Source: Clostridiales bacterium
GTDB taxonomy: Bacteria; Bacillota; Clostridia; Christensenellales; Aristaeellaceae
Reading direction: 5' to 3'
DNA length: 64,000 nt
NCBI GenBank assembly: GCA_015056315.1
Contig: SVGN01000008.1
Coordinates: 22,864-86,863 of the forward strand
The notes under the pieces were generated by a model. The model was not told where the DNA came from. It saw only the letters and a program-made list of their open reading frames with translations, and searched no databases. This document shows positions 1 to 7,922 of this stretch, one piece after another; positions within the stretch are counted from its first letter, which is position 1; each line of letters opens with the position of its first letter. A program made the position numbers and the translations under genes.

Positions 1-350
1 CCGATGAGGTGGGGGAGGAGGAGATGATCCTGATCCCCCGCACCGGCTACCAATACCCGCTGCACGGCAGGGGGCATGTGTTGGATGCCAACCCCATCGT
101 GCCGGTGATGGATCTGTCCCTTGAGGAAGTACCCGCCGAGCTGGAGCGCATGAAGGTAGCCATGCTGGCCACCGAAAGCGATTTCTGGGATCAGCGCTAC
201 TACCCCGCCAGCACGCTGGCGGAGTATCTGGAGACGCTGCCGGAAGCGCAGCGCATCGAATACGGCGGCATGCGCTATTATCTGCTGAAGCCCGAGTTGG
301 CAGAGGCAGCCGCCCGGTGGATGGCAGACCATCCTGCCGGGGAAGAATAA
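1..350 (+). CDS. C-terminal fragment of an unrecognised protein
   Basis: The reading frame is already open at the first bases of the window, so this is the 3' end of a gene that begins upstream. About 115 residues are visible, hydrophilic, without membrane segments or a recognised motif; Trp, Tyr and Glu are frequent. It stops 31 bases before the next gene, which has its own ribosome binding site, so the two may be co-transcribed. I do not recognise the family and assign no function. Confidence 0.6.
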   Translation, partial: DEVGEEEMILIPRTGYQYPLHGRGHVLDANPIVPVMDLSLEEVPAELERMKVAMLATESDFWDQRYYPASTLAEYLETLPEAQRIEYGGMRYYLLKPELAEAAARWMADHPAGEE

Positions 351-381
351 GGTACGCAATATCAATGCCAGGAGGCTTACC

Positions 382-2046
382 ATGAATTGTCCGAATTGCG
401 GAGCACCGGTTGCTCCGGGGATCCCGTACTGCCCCACTTGCCACGCGGCCACCGGCCAGATGTGGTCGTCTGCCCAGCAGAGCTACCGGCAGGGGCCTGT
501 GCCCGGCCAGAGCTGGCAGCAGCCTGCCCAGAGCAGCAGTACCCCTGCGTTTTCGGATCTGACCACCGCGCCCCGGGCCGATCGCCCCGGGCAGAGCGGC
601 GGTTTTTCCTCTGCACTGCCGGATTTCGCACCCAGGCAGCCTCAGCAGCCGATCCAGCCGGAGCTGTGCAGGAGCAGCCAGGGCGGGCAGAGCTACCCCC
701 AGCAGGGCGGCAGCTTCGGGCAGGAGAGCTTCCGGCCCCAAAGCAACGATGCCTTCAATGCAGGGGTGTTCACGCCTCCCGGCCAGCCCGGTGCGGGCTT
801 TGACCGGCAGCAGAGCCAGCCGGTGAACAGCTACGCGCCGCAGGCATCAGGCGGCTATGCCGCCCAGGGGAGCAGCCCTTACGGCACACAGACTCAGCCG
901 GTCGGCAGCTTTGCCCCGCAGGCATCGGGCGGCTATGCCGCCCAGGGGAGCAGCCCTTACGGCACACAGACCCAGCCGGTCGGCAGCTTTGCCCCGCAGG
1001 CGGCGGGCACCTATGCCGCCCAGGGGAGCAGCCCCTATGGCGCACAGACCCAGCCGGTCGGCAGCTTTGCCCCGCAGGCGGCGGGCAGCTTTGGCGCACA
1101 GACAGCCAACCCTTACGGTGCACAGGCTCAGCCTGTCACCCCTCCGGCCCCGCAGGCCAGCACCGCTTATAACATGCAGGCGGCCAGCCCCTACGGCGCA
1201 CAGGCCCAGCCCGGCGGCAGCCCTGCCCGCCAGCCCTATCAGAGCCAGGCGGCCAATGCTTACGGGCAGCAGGGCTATCCCCAGCCCACGGCCCAGAGCT
1301 ATGCCTATCAGGGGCAGCTGCAGCAGCACCCCAACCCGGTAATGGCACTGCTTTCCGAGCTGCCCAGAATGTTCCTGGGCTGCTTCACCGCACCCGGGCA
1401 GGTGCTGCGCACCCTTGTGGAGCGCGGTGATGTGATCACCGGCCCCATGGTGCTGGCGGTGGCGCTGGTGGTGGTCTTTCTGGGCGGCATGGCAGCCATG
1501 CGCGGCGTGGTGAGCGTGCTGTTCAGCTTTATCACCTCCCTGACGGGCATCAGCCTGGCAGGCAGCTCCTCTGCGCTCCGGCAGGGGGTCAACTACATCG
1601 CGGGGCAGATCGCTCCGGCGGTGGGCGGCATTGCAGTGCTTTGTCAGGTGATCGCCATCATCATTCCTGTTGCGGTGATCATGGTGTACCTGTATTTGGT
1701 GCACCACCAGCAGCCCAACTGGATGATGGCACTGGAGATGGTCACCGTTACCACTATGCCCACCATTGCGGTGGCGCTGGTCACCATGGTGGCCTCCATG
1801 ATCTCGCCCATGCTTGCGCTGGTGGTGATGATCGTGGGCATCGTGATCGCCTACCTGCAGCTGAGCCATATGCTTTCCACCCTGCTGGGCGGCACGCCGG
1901 AGCAGGAGCTTCTGGTCAAGCTGATCTGCTTCCCCATTGCGCTGCTGCTCACGCTGGGGCTGATCTATCTGCTGGGCGGTAACCTGATGAGCGGCGTGTT
2001 CCAGCACATGATCTCCCTGCTGGGCAACATGGGGGCAGCCGTATGA
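382..2046 (+). CDS. Zinc-ribbon, low-complexity, Yip1-like membrane protein
   Basis: A 554-residue protein in three parts. Residues 1-20 form a zinc ribbon with two CxxC pairs (MNCPNCG, YCPTC). Residues about 25-315 are disordered and rich in Gln, Pro, Ala, Gly and Ser, and include tandem 26-residue repeats. Residues about 320-554 hold five or so hydrophobic segments resembling the Yip1 membrane domain. The start has AGGAGG six bases upstream. The stop overlaps the ATG of the following M1-type peptidase (ATGA), so the two are translationally coupled and probably act together at the membrane. The architecture is seen directly; the Yip1 assignment is a family resemblance. Its function is unknown. 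Confidence 0.75.
   Translation: MNCPNCGAPVAPGIPYCPTCHAATGQMWSSAQQSYRQGPVPGQSWQQPAQSSSTPAFSDLTTAPRADRPGQSGGFSSALPDFAPRQPQQPIQPELCRSSQGGQSYPQQGGSFGQESFRPQSNDAFNAGVFTPPGQPGAGFDRQQSQPVNSYAPQASGGYAAQGSSPYGTQTQPVGSFAPQASGGYAAQGSSPYGTQTQPVGSFAPQAAGTYAAQGSSPYGAQTQPVGSFAPQAAGSFGAQTANPYGAQAQPVTPPAPQASTAYNMQAASPYGAQAQPGGSPARQPYQSQAANAYGQQGYPQPTAQSYAYQGQLQQHPNPVMALLSELPRMFLGCFTAPGQVLRTLVERGDVITGPMVLAVALVVVFLGGMAAMRGVVSVLFSFITSLTGISLAGSSSALRQGVNYIAGQIAPAVGGIAVLCQVIAIIIPVAVIMVYLYLVHHQQPNWMMALEMVTVTTMPTIAVALVTMVASMISPMLALVVMIVGIVIAYLQLSHMLSTLLGGTPEQELLVKLICFPIALLLTLGLIYLLGGNLMSGVFQHMISLLGNMGAAV
817..1206 (+). repeat. Five tandem 78-bp coding repeats
   Basis: Five in-frame units of 78 bp (26 residues), each starting with a Gln-Pro codon pair and containing APQA and a PYG motif, at 817, 895, 973, 1051 and 1129. 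Units 1-3 are nearly identical in DNA, and units 4 and 5 diverge progressively. A shorter degenerate unit follows to about 1278. Because each unit keeps the frame, copy number could change by slippage or recombination without breaking the protein. Confidence 0.85.
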
Positions 2047-3551
2047 CCGAAAAGCGAAAGCAGCTGATCCGGCGGATACTGCTGGCCGTCTGCACCGCTG
2101 CGGTGGTGCTGGCGCTGGCGATCGTCGGCGTGGTGCAGCTGTTGAACGACAGGCGGGAGCAGGCGAGAGAGCCTTGGCTGGATACCGCTGCGGCGGAGCT
2201 GGACCGGATCACCATCGATGCAAAGCTGGATCCTGCCAGCCACAGCATGGCGGTCACCCAGACGCTGATGCTCACCTCCCGCACAGCGGAGCCCCGGCAG
2301 GAGCTGGTGCTGCGCAGCTGGGCCAATGCCTTTATGAAGCCGGATACCTCGCCCCTTGCCGGGAATGCGGATTGCTGCCCGGATGGCTTCTCCGCCGGTT
2401 CGCTGGTGCTGGAGGAAGCCACCGTGGTCAAGAACGGAATCCCGGCGCAGGCAGACCATCTCTACCGGGATGATGCCCGCACCGTGCTGGCGCTGCCCCT
2501 TCAGGAAAGCTGGCAGCAGGGCGAGAGCCTGCTGGTAACGCTGCGGTACACGGTGCATTTTCCCCATGCCAAATACCGCTTCGGCTGGTGGGAGAACACC
2601 TTTATGGCGGGCCATGCCTTTATCGTGCCTGCGCTGTGGCAGAACGGTGCCTACCGCACCGATGCCTGGCAGGCTTTGGGCGATCCCCTCAGCGGGGAAT
2701 GCGCCGATTATACCCTCAGCATCATCGCCCCGAAGGGGTACCGCTGCGCCGTGGGCGGCACAGTGACCGCGACCAGCCGCACGAAAGACTACACCACCTG
2801 GGTGGTGCATGCGCCTGCCGTGCGGGATGTGGGGCTGGTGCTGAGTACGGAGCTGGAGTCCGTTGCCCGTACGGTGGATGGCATCCGGCTCACCGCTTAT
2901 GCCGCCGACCGGGCGCTGGCCGGCACCCTGCTGGGCCATGCAGCTGAAATGCTGGAGGCCTACAACGAGTGCTACGTGCCCTACCCCTTTGAAGATCTCA
3001 CGGTCTGTGCCCTGCCGCTGGGTGTGAGCGGTGCTGAGTATACCGCCCTTTGCATGGTGGCCGATACCCTGGAAGAGGATGAGCTGGAGCTGACCGCCGC
3101 CCACGAGCTGGCGCACCAGTGGTGGTATGCATTGGTGGGCAGCGACAGCCAGACCCACCCCTGGCTGGATGAGGCCCTGTGCGAATACAGCCTGCTGGAG
3201 TATGTGGAGCACCGCTATGGCCTGTCTGCCCGGGAGGATCTGCGTATGCAGCGCATCGAGCCCTCTATGCGCATCACGGTGGCAGGCGGTGCCACCCCCG
3301 GCGCGCCGCTGGATTATTTCGAGACCGAGACCGATTATGCCATGCTGGTCTACGGGCGGGCGGCGGCCTTCCTCTGTGCGGCGGATGAGCTGCTTTCCGG
3401 CAGGCTGGCGCAGGTGCTGGGCACCTATGCGCAGACCTACGCCCTCGCTATTGCCGACCGGGCAGATCTGGCCCGGGTGATGCTGGAGGCGGGCGGTGTG
3501 GATATCGAGCCTCTGATGGTAGACTTTCTGGATACCTATCTGATAAACTGA
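2043..3551 (+). CDS. M1-family-like membrane-anchored metallopeptidase
   Basis: A 502-residue gluzincin. The zinc site is HELAH at residues 354-358, with the third ligand Glu377 in WLDEALCEY exactly 18 residues later, the M1 aminopeptidase spacing. One N-terminal hydrophobic segment (about residues 8-30) should anchor it facing outward. The exopeptidase GxMEN motif normally upstream of the zinc site reads GAEYT here, so classical aminopeptidase specificity is uncertain. It overlaps the preceding Yip1-like gene by four bases. Predicted role: peptide cleavage at the cell surface; substrate unknown. Confidence 0.8.
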   Translation: MTEKRKQLIRRILLAVCTAAVVLALAIVGVVQLLNDRREQAREPWLDTAAAELDRITIDAKLDPASHSMAVTQTLMLTSRTAEPRQELVLRSWANAFMKPDTSPLAGNADCCPDGFSAGSLVLEEATVVKNGIPAQADHLYRDDARTVLALPLQESWQQGESLLVTLRYTVHFPHAKYRFGWWENTFMAGHAFIVPALWQNGAYRTDAWQALGDPLSGECADYTLSIIAPKGYRCAVGGTVTATSRTKDYTTWVVHAPAVRDVGLVLSTELESVARTVDGIRLTAYAADRALAGTLLGHAAEMLEAYNECYVPYPFEDLTVCALPLGVSGAEYTALCMVADTLEEDELELTAAHELAHQWWYALVGSDSQTHPWLDEALCEYSLLEYVEHRYGLSAREDLRMQRIEPSMRITVAGGATPGAPLDYFETETDYAMLVYGRAAAFLCAADELLSGRLAQVLGTYAQTYALAIADRADLARVMLEAGGVDIEPLMVDFLDTYLIN

Positions 3552-3579
3552 TACAGCAACTTACGAAAGGATGGTCGAC

Positions 3580-4710
3580 ATGGATCTGGAACTGAACCGA
3601 CATACAGCGGTCATTATTCCTGCCTATAAACCGGACGACCGGCTCCCGCCCTACGTGGCTGCCCTGAAGGAGGCAGGCGTGGGCAAGATCGTCATCGTGG
3701 ATGATGGCAGCGGCGAGAGCTATCAGACCCTGTTCGGGAGCATCCCGCAGGATGAGGTGGTGCACATCATCTCCTATGTGCCCAACGCAGGCAAGGGCGT
3801 TGCCCTGAAGCGGGGCATGCAGTACCTGCTGGAAAGCTGCCCCGACAGCCGCTATGTGATCACCGCCGACAGCGACGGCCAGCATACCGTGAAGGATGTG
3901 CTGCGCATGGCAGAGAGCCTGCAGGAGGATGACTCCGGCATGCTGCTGGGCAGCCGGGATTTCGACCAGCCGGATGTACCCTTCAAGAGCCGCAACGGCA
4001 ACAAGATCACCTCGGCGGTGTTCAAGCTGTTCTACGGGGTGTGGGTATCCGACACCCAGACGGGCCTGCGCGGCTTTGCCTCCGGCCTGCTGCCCACCAT
4101 GATCGCCGTAAAGGGCGAGCGCTACGAGTACGAGATGAACATGCTCATCGAGTGTGCCCGGCAGCGGCTGCCCATGCGCGCCCTGCCCATTGAGACTGTG
4201 TACGAGAACAACAACGAGGGCAGCCATTTCCGTGCCGTAAGAGACAGCGTACGCATCTACAGCGTTATTCTGGCGGGCTTCTTCAAGTTCATCAGCGCAT
4301 CGCTGCTGAGCTTTGTGGTGGATTACGCTCTCTACCTGCTCCTTAACAACCTGCTCAAGGGCGTGCCCGCCCTCGGTAACGAGATCGGTGTGCTGTTCCT
4401 GCGGTTCGTGCCCCACATCACCATTGCCACGGTGGGGGCGCGTATCCTGTCCGGCATTTTCAACTTTACGGTGAACCGGAAGTTCGTCTTTGACGACAAG
4501 AACAGCGTGAGCCGCTCCTTCCCCCGGTATCTGGCGGTGTTCTGCCTCAATATGCTGCTTTCCGCCGCCCTGACCAGCGGCCTGCACCTGGCCTTTGGCT
4601 GGAGCGATAATCTGGTCAAGATCCCGGTGGATATCCTGCTGTTCGTGCTCAGCTACAAGCTGCAGCAGAACTGGGTGTTTGCGCCGGAAAAGAAAAAGAC
4701 CGGCGTATAA
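3580..4710 (+). CDS. GT2 glycosyltransferase fused to GtrA-like membrane domain
   Basis: A 376-residue protein. Residues 8-220 are a family 2 glycosyltransferase (DPM1/GtrB-like) with VDDGS at 40-44 and the metal-binding DSDGQH at 97-102. Residues from about 239 hold the four-helix GtrA domain, which is thought to move lipid-linked sugars across the membrane. Such fusions usually make and flip a polyprenyl-phosphate sugar used to decorate wall polymers. I choose the ATG at 3580 over the one at 3571 because GAAAGG lies nine bases before it and abuts the other. A palindromic repeat region follows the stop. Confidence 0.85.
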   Translation: MDLELNRHTAVIIPAYKPDDRLPPYVAALKEAGVGKIVIVDDGSGESYQTLFGSIPQDEVVHIISYVPNAGKGVALKRGMQYLLESCPDSRYVITADSDGQHTVKDVLRMAESLQEDDSGMLLGSRDFDQPDVPFKSRNGNKITSAVFKLFYGVWVSDTQTGLRGFASGLLPTMIAVKGERYEYEMNMLIECARQRLPMRALPIETVYENNNEGSHFRAVRDSVRIYSVILAGFFKFISASLLSFVVDYALYLLLNNLLKGVPALGNEIGVLFLRFVPHITIATVGARILSGIFNFTVNRKFVFDDKNSVSRSFPRYLAVFCLNMLLSAALTSGLHLAFGWSDNLVKIPVDILLFVLSYKLQQNWVFAPEKKKTGV

Positions 4711-5074
4711 CGCCGATCCCAGGTTGTCAAAAAAGGGGAAGGTGCAGGAAACTCAGTTTCCTGCCGGGTGTGGAGACGGAGGGAAGTGTGTGCCCAGTGG
4801 GCACTTGCGCGAAGCGCAAAACGACCCGCAGTCGTCAACCGAAACGAGTGTAGGCTACGGTAGTAGGCTACACGACGATTGAGGTTGCGGAACAGAGCCC
4901 ACAATCCTTGCGCCGCAGCGCATAGCTGCAAGCGCAGCGAGCACCGAAGGTGCAAGATGTGCGGCTGCGATCGCAAAGGATGGGTTTATCAGCAGTCCGG
5001 ATCAGCGCATAGTGCCGGTACCGGCTCGAGCAAGAAACACGCAGCAGAGCCCATAAGCCCTGCGCCGCAGCCCC
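4711..5074. repeat. Palindrome-rich intergenic repeat region
   Basis: These 364 bases between two convergent genes hold no credible gene. They contain a chain of short inverted repeats: 4745-4763 (CAGGAAACT arm), TGCCCA/TGGGCA near 4791, TTGCGC/GCGCAA near 4805, and ACGAC/GTCGT near 4821. The part at about 4895-4985 is a diverged reverse-complement copy of the core of the tandem repeats at 38.6-39.2 kb; they share GAGCACCGAAGGTGCAAGAT. A further partial echo of the GAGCCCA..GCGCCGCAG segment lies near 5047-5070. It probably also serves as a termination zone. Confidence 0.7.
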
Positions 5075-5545
5075 TTACCGCAGCGCCTTGGGGATGCACT
5101 CCTCGCTGCGGTTGCTGCACTGGGCGCAGTTGCCGCCGCAGTGGCTCAGCTGTACATCCTCCCCGCGGATGTGCATGCGCACCAGGCCGTTTTCTTCGCC
5201 ATCGGCCACAAAGCCGTACTTGGCAAAGAAGGGGCGGGTCTCCTCCGGGGTCTCCAGCGCGATCAGGCCGGCGCTGTGGGTGAGGGCCTTGAACAGCAGC
5301 AGGCGGATCAGCAGATCGCCGTAGCCCTTGCCGCGCTCCTCTGCCGGTACGCCCAGCATATCCAGCCGGAAGGCACCGTCTGCCCACCAGAGGCGGGCAG
5401 AGCCCACGGGCAGGCCCTCCCGGTAGACCACCACCTGCTGGGCCATGCTGTCCAGCGCATCGGCGGCGGTGCCGAATACCGCCAGGCGCACCGAAAGCGC
5501 CTCGGAAATATCGCTGCCTACGGGAAACCACTTGCCCTGTACCAT
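5075..5545 (-). CDS. GNAT N-acetyltransferase with Cys-rich tail
   Basis: A 156-residue GNAT-fold protein. The acetyl-CoA pyrophosphate loop is visible as RGKGYGD at residues 71-77 after strand LDMLGV. The C-terminal 20 residues carry four cysteines (136, 140, 143, 150) in a CxxxCxxC arrangement, which could bind a metal; this tail is not part of the core fold. The start is the ATG at 5545 because GGGAGG lies nine bases upstream; the frame is open further but has no ribosome site. It is divergent from the UPF0291 gene, with only 34 bases between the two starts. Substrate unknown. Confidence 0.8.
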   Translation of the reverse strand: MVQGKWFPVGSDISEALSVRLAVFGTAADALDSMAQQVVVYREGLPVGSARLWWADGAFRLDMLGVPAEERGKGYGDLLIRLLLFKALTHSAGLIALETPEETRPFFAKYGFVADGEENGLVRMHIRGEDVQLSHCGGNCAQCSNRSEECIPKALR

Positions 5546-5579
5546 ACCGAAATACCTCCCAGAAAGGAATGGAATACTC

Positions 5580-5795
5580 ATGGAAAAAGAAAAGATCGAC
5601 AGGATCAACGAGCTGGCACGGATCAAGAAGATCCGCCCGCTCACCGAAAGCGAGCTCAAGGAGCAGCAGGCGCTGCGCAAGGAATACATCCAGGGCTTCC
5701 GCGAGAATATGGAAGCCATCCTTCAGGGCGTTACCATCCAGGAAGCGGATGGCAGCCGGCACCCCCTTCAAAAGAAAGAGGACAAGCACTCCTGA
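5580..5795 (+). CDS. UPF0291/DUF896 family small protein (YnzC-like)
   Basis: A 71-residue, highly charged helical protein. The pattern IDRINELARI..RPLTESELKEQ..LRKEY matches the DUF896 (UPF0291) family, small cytosolic proteins of Bacillota of uncertain function, some linked to the SOS regulon in Bacillus. AAAGGA precedes the ATG by about 12 bases. It starts 34 bases from the divergent GNAT gene, so the two must share a compact control region. Confidence 0.85.
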   Translation: MEKEKIDRINELARIKKIRPLTESELKEQQALRKEYIQGFRENMEAILQGVTIQEADGSRHPLQKKEDKHS

Positions 5796-5864
5796 GCCTG
5801 CCCAACACTCTTATTATACTACAGAAAAGGCGGTATTTCAACGGGAAAATTTCTTGAAAAACCC

Positions 5865-5893
5865 TTGTAGTATCGGCTTTTTTCGGGTATAAT
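5865..5893 (+). promoter_or_regulatory. Sigma-A-type promoter for DUF1292 transcript
   Basis: A -35 box TTGTAG (5865-5870), a 17-bp spacer and a perfect -10 TATAAT (5888-5893). Predicted transcription starts near 5900. The -35 hexamer is the same as in the promoter at 25031. Confidence 0.75.
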
Positions 5894-5911
5894 AAAACCG
5901 AACCGAAGGGG

Positions 5912-6082
5912 ATGGCACAACAACCGAAAAGGCATCGCAGCGTGGCACAGCCGCAGGATGTGATGACACGGCGGCGATACAAAGCGGTGCGCCGGCCACA
6001 GGGCACAAGCCCCCGATCCCCCAACCCCCTGTTTGCCGGAAGATGGCAAAACCAATCATCAGAAAAGAGGCGTTTCCATTGA
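5912..6082 (+). CDS. Possible small basic 56-residue protein
   Basis: An ATG at 5912 opens a 56-codon frame rich in Arg, Lys, Gln and Pro, beginning MAQQPKRHRS. It lies 12 bases after the predicted transcription start. Its TGA (6080-6082) overlaps the proposed TTG start of the DUF1292 gene (6079-6081), a four-base TTGA overlap typical of coupled genes. The purine run GAAGGGG sits too close to the ATG for a normal ribosome site, so translation is uncertain. I know no family for it. Confidence 0.3.
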   Translation: MAQQPKRHRSVAQPQDVMTRRRYKAVRRPQGTSPRSPNPLFAGRWQNQSSEKRRFH

Positions 6083-6450
6083 ACAGCGAAGAGATCAAGA
6101 ACACGGCCCCCATCGAGGAAGAACCCCGGGACCTCATCGAAGGCGTAGATGAGGATGGCAACAATGTTCTGCTGGAAGTGGTTCGCTATTTCTTCTACAA
6201 CGGTGAAGAGTACGTTGTCCTGGGCGATGCCCACGAAAGCGACTGCGACTGTGAATGCGAGCATTGTGAAGGCTGCGCGGCCGAAGACGAAGAAGCTGTC
6301 AACCTCTACATCATGAAGGTGGTAGAGACCGAAGAAGACGGCGAAGAACTGGAGACCTTCGAGCCCGTAGAGGACGAAGACCTGCTCGAGAAGCTCATTG
6401 ACGTTGTACAAGCCGACTTTGAAGCCGACGAAGCATTCGACGACGAGTAA
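6079..6450 (+). CDS. DUF1292 family protein (YrzB-like)
   Basis: A 123-residue acidic protein. The core IEGVDEDGNNVLLEVVRYFFYNGEEYV followed by VNLYIMKVV matches DUF1292, a small Bacillota family often encoded near yqgF and ireB. An insertion carries five cysteines (56, 58, 60, 63, 66) among acidic residues, a possible metal site. I prefer the TTG at 6079 because AGAGG precedes it by eight bases; an ATG at 6043 in the same frame has no well-spaced site. It has its own promoter and a hairpin terminator. Function unknown. Confidence 0.8.
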   Translation: MNSEEIKNTAPIEEEPRDLIEGVDEDGNNVLLEVVRYFFYNGEEYVVLGDAHESDCDCECEHCEGCAAEDEEAVNLYIMKVVETEEDGEELETFEPVEDEDLLEKLIDVVQADFEADEAFDDE

Positions 6451-6571
6451 CTCACCTACCCACTCCCCATGGCGCGGGATCTGGACTTTCCACCCCATCC
6501 GACCGGCAAGGTGCCGTAACGATACATGGTAAGCCCATATTTCGAGCAGGCAGGAAACTGAATATCATCAG

Positions 6572-6600
6572 CCGGGCGGGCGTGCTCCCGCCCGGTTTCG
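6572..6600 (+). terminator. Rho-independent terminator after DUF1292 gene
   Basis: A nine-bp GC stem (CCGGGCGGG / CCCGCCCGG) with a six-base loop, followed by TTTCGTTT. It separates the DUF1292 gene from the next gene. Confidence 0.75.
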
Positions 6601-6627
6601 TTTATCATCTTTCTCGGGAGGCTTTTT

Positions 6628-7434
6628 ATGGAACGTTTGCATGTACTGGGCACCGGCAATGCGGCGGTCACCCGCTGCTACAACACCTGCTTTGCACTGG
6701 AAAAAAACGGGGAATACCTGCTGTGCGATGCAGGCGGCGGCAGCGGCATCCTGCGGCAGCTGAAGCAGGCAGGCATCGGCTTTGGCAGCATCCATCACCT
6801 GATCGTGACCCATGCTCATTGCGACCATCTGCTGGGCGTGGTTTGGGTGCTGCGCATGGTGGGCACCGCCATGAACGGCGGCAGCTACGAGGGCGATCTG
6901 CACATCTACTGCCACGAGACCATTGCAGAGGGCCTTACCGCCATGACCAAGCTGATGCTGCCCGCCAAGATCGCGTCGCTGCTGGGGGCGCGCATCCTCT
7001 TCCACCCGCTGACGGACGGCATGCAGACCCAGATCCTGGGCCACCCGGTCACGTTTTTCGACATCCGCTCCACCAAGCTGCTGCAGTTCGGCTTCACGCT
7101 GACCCTTTCCGATGGGCGGCGGCTGTGCTGCCTGGGCGATGAACCCTACAACCCGGTGTGCAGGCAGTGGGTGGAGGGCGCAAGCTGGCTGCTCAGCGAG
7201 GCCTTCTGCCTCTATGAGCACCGGGAGCGCTTCAAGCCCTACGAGAAGCACCACAGCACCGTGCTGGATGCGGCAAAGCTGGCAGAGGAGCTGCAGATCC
7301 CCCATCTGGTGCTGTGGCACACCGAGGATGCCACCTTGGAGGAGCGCCGGGAGCTGTATGCCCGGGAGGCCCGCAGCGCCTATACCGGCGACCTGTACGT
7401 GCCCTACGACCTGGAGGTCATCCCTCTTGGCTGA
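6628..7434 (+). CDS. Metallo-beta-lactamase-fold hydrolase, RNase Z-like
   Basis: A 268-residue protein of the metallo-beta-lactamase superfamily. THAHCDH at residues 61-67 is the zinc-binding HxHxDH motif; further ligands are expected at CLGDEP and at LWHTEDAT near the C-terminus. The order and the short length resemble the RNase Z / ElaC-like branch, but it lacks clear tRNA-specific features, so the substrate is open. Its last 17 bases overlap the convergent holin gene. GGGAGG precedes the ATG. Confidence 0.8.
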   Translation: MERLHVLGTGNAAVTRCYNTCFALEKNGEYLLCDAGGGSGILRQLKQAGIGFGSIHHLIVTHAHCDHLLGVVWVLRMVGTAMNGGSYEGDLHIYCHETIAEGLTAMTKLMLPAKIASLLGARILFHPLTDGMQTQILGHPVTFFDIRSTKLLQFGFTLTLSDGRRLCCLGDEPYNPVCRQWVEGASWLLSEAFCLYEHRERFKPYEKHHSTVLDAAKLAEELQIPHLVLWHTEDATLEERRELYAREARSAYTGDLYVPYDLEVIPLG

Positions 7435-7873
7435 AGCCCTGCCGACGGGCCAGCCGTTCCAGCAGCATACGCAGGCGGCGTGGCACCGGTACACCGCACA
7501 GCGCAAGGTTTTCCAGCAGGGAAAGGCATTCGCTGCTGATGTACATCCACAGCACCGCGGTATAGAACATGTGGTTCCCCTCGCTGAGCAGCTGATCCAG
7601 CCCCAAAGAGAACAGCAGCACCGCCGCCATGGCGGCCTTGCGCAGAAGCCCCTGAAAACCCACGGCAGCCCTGTGCTTGCCATCGGGCGTTTGGGGGCTT
7701 TTGCCTTTCAGAGCGGCAATGAGCCCGGTCGCATAGTCGGCAGCCATCAGCAGCACCAGCAGCAGCCCGCCCCGGCGTTGTCCGCTGCCCAGACCGCCAA
7801 GAAAGCCCAGCAGCGCTGCCCCGCAACGGATGATGAGATCGTAGGTATGAACAAAAAAATCCCGCATCGGCAC
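7418..7873 (-). CDS. Phage-type holin family protein
   Basis: A 151-residue protein with three or four hydrophobic segments and the pattern ADYATGLIAALKGKSPQTPDG, typical of the phage holin family (PF05105, toxin-secretion/phage-lysis holin). No other phage gene is nearby. It is the last gene of a long minus-strand run that encodes a lytic transglycosylase, a CHAP amidase and a caspase-like protease. The GTG at 7873 is chosen because AGGAGG lies six bases upstream; an ATG two codons later is the alternative. It overlaps the convergent hydrolase gene by 17 bases. Predicted role: membrane pore or export of wall-active proteins. Confidence 0.8.
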   Translation of the reverse strand: MPMRDFFVHTYDLIIRCGAALLGFLGGLGSGQRRGGLLLVLLMAADYATGLIAALKGKSPQTPDGKHRAAVGFQGLLRKAAMAAVLLFSLGLDQLLSEGNHMFYTAVLWMYISSECLSLLENLALCGVPVPRRLRMLLERLARRQGFSQEG

Positions 7874-7922
7874 ATGCCCCCTCCTGAGGGTACTGTATGC
7901 GCCGGTGCGGGTTTTTGATGTG

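Noticed and set aside
5894..6078. A structured non-coding RNA in the DUF1292 leader
   Set aside because: No known RNA motif or convincing stem was visible; a small coupled ORF explains the stretch about as well.
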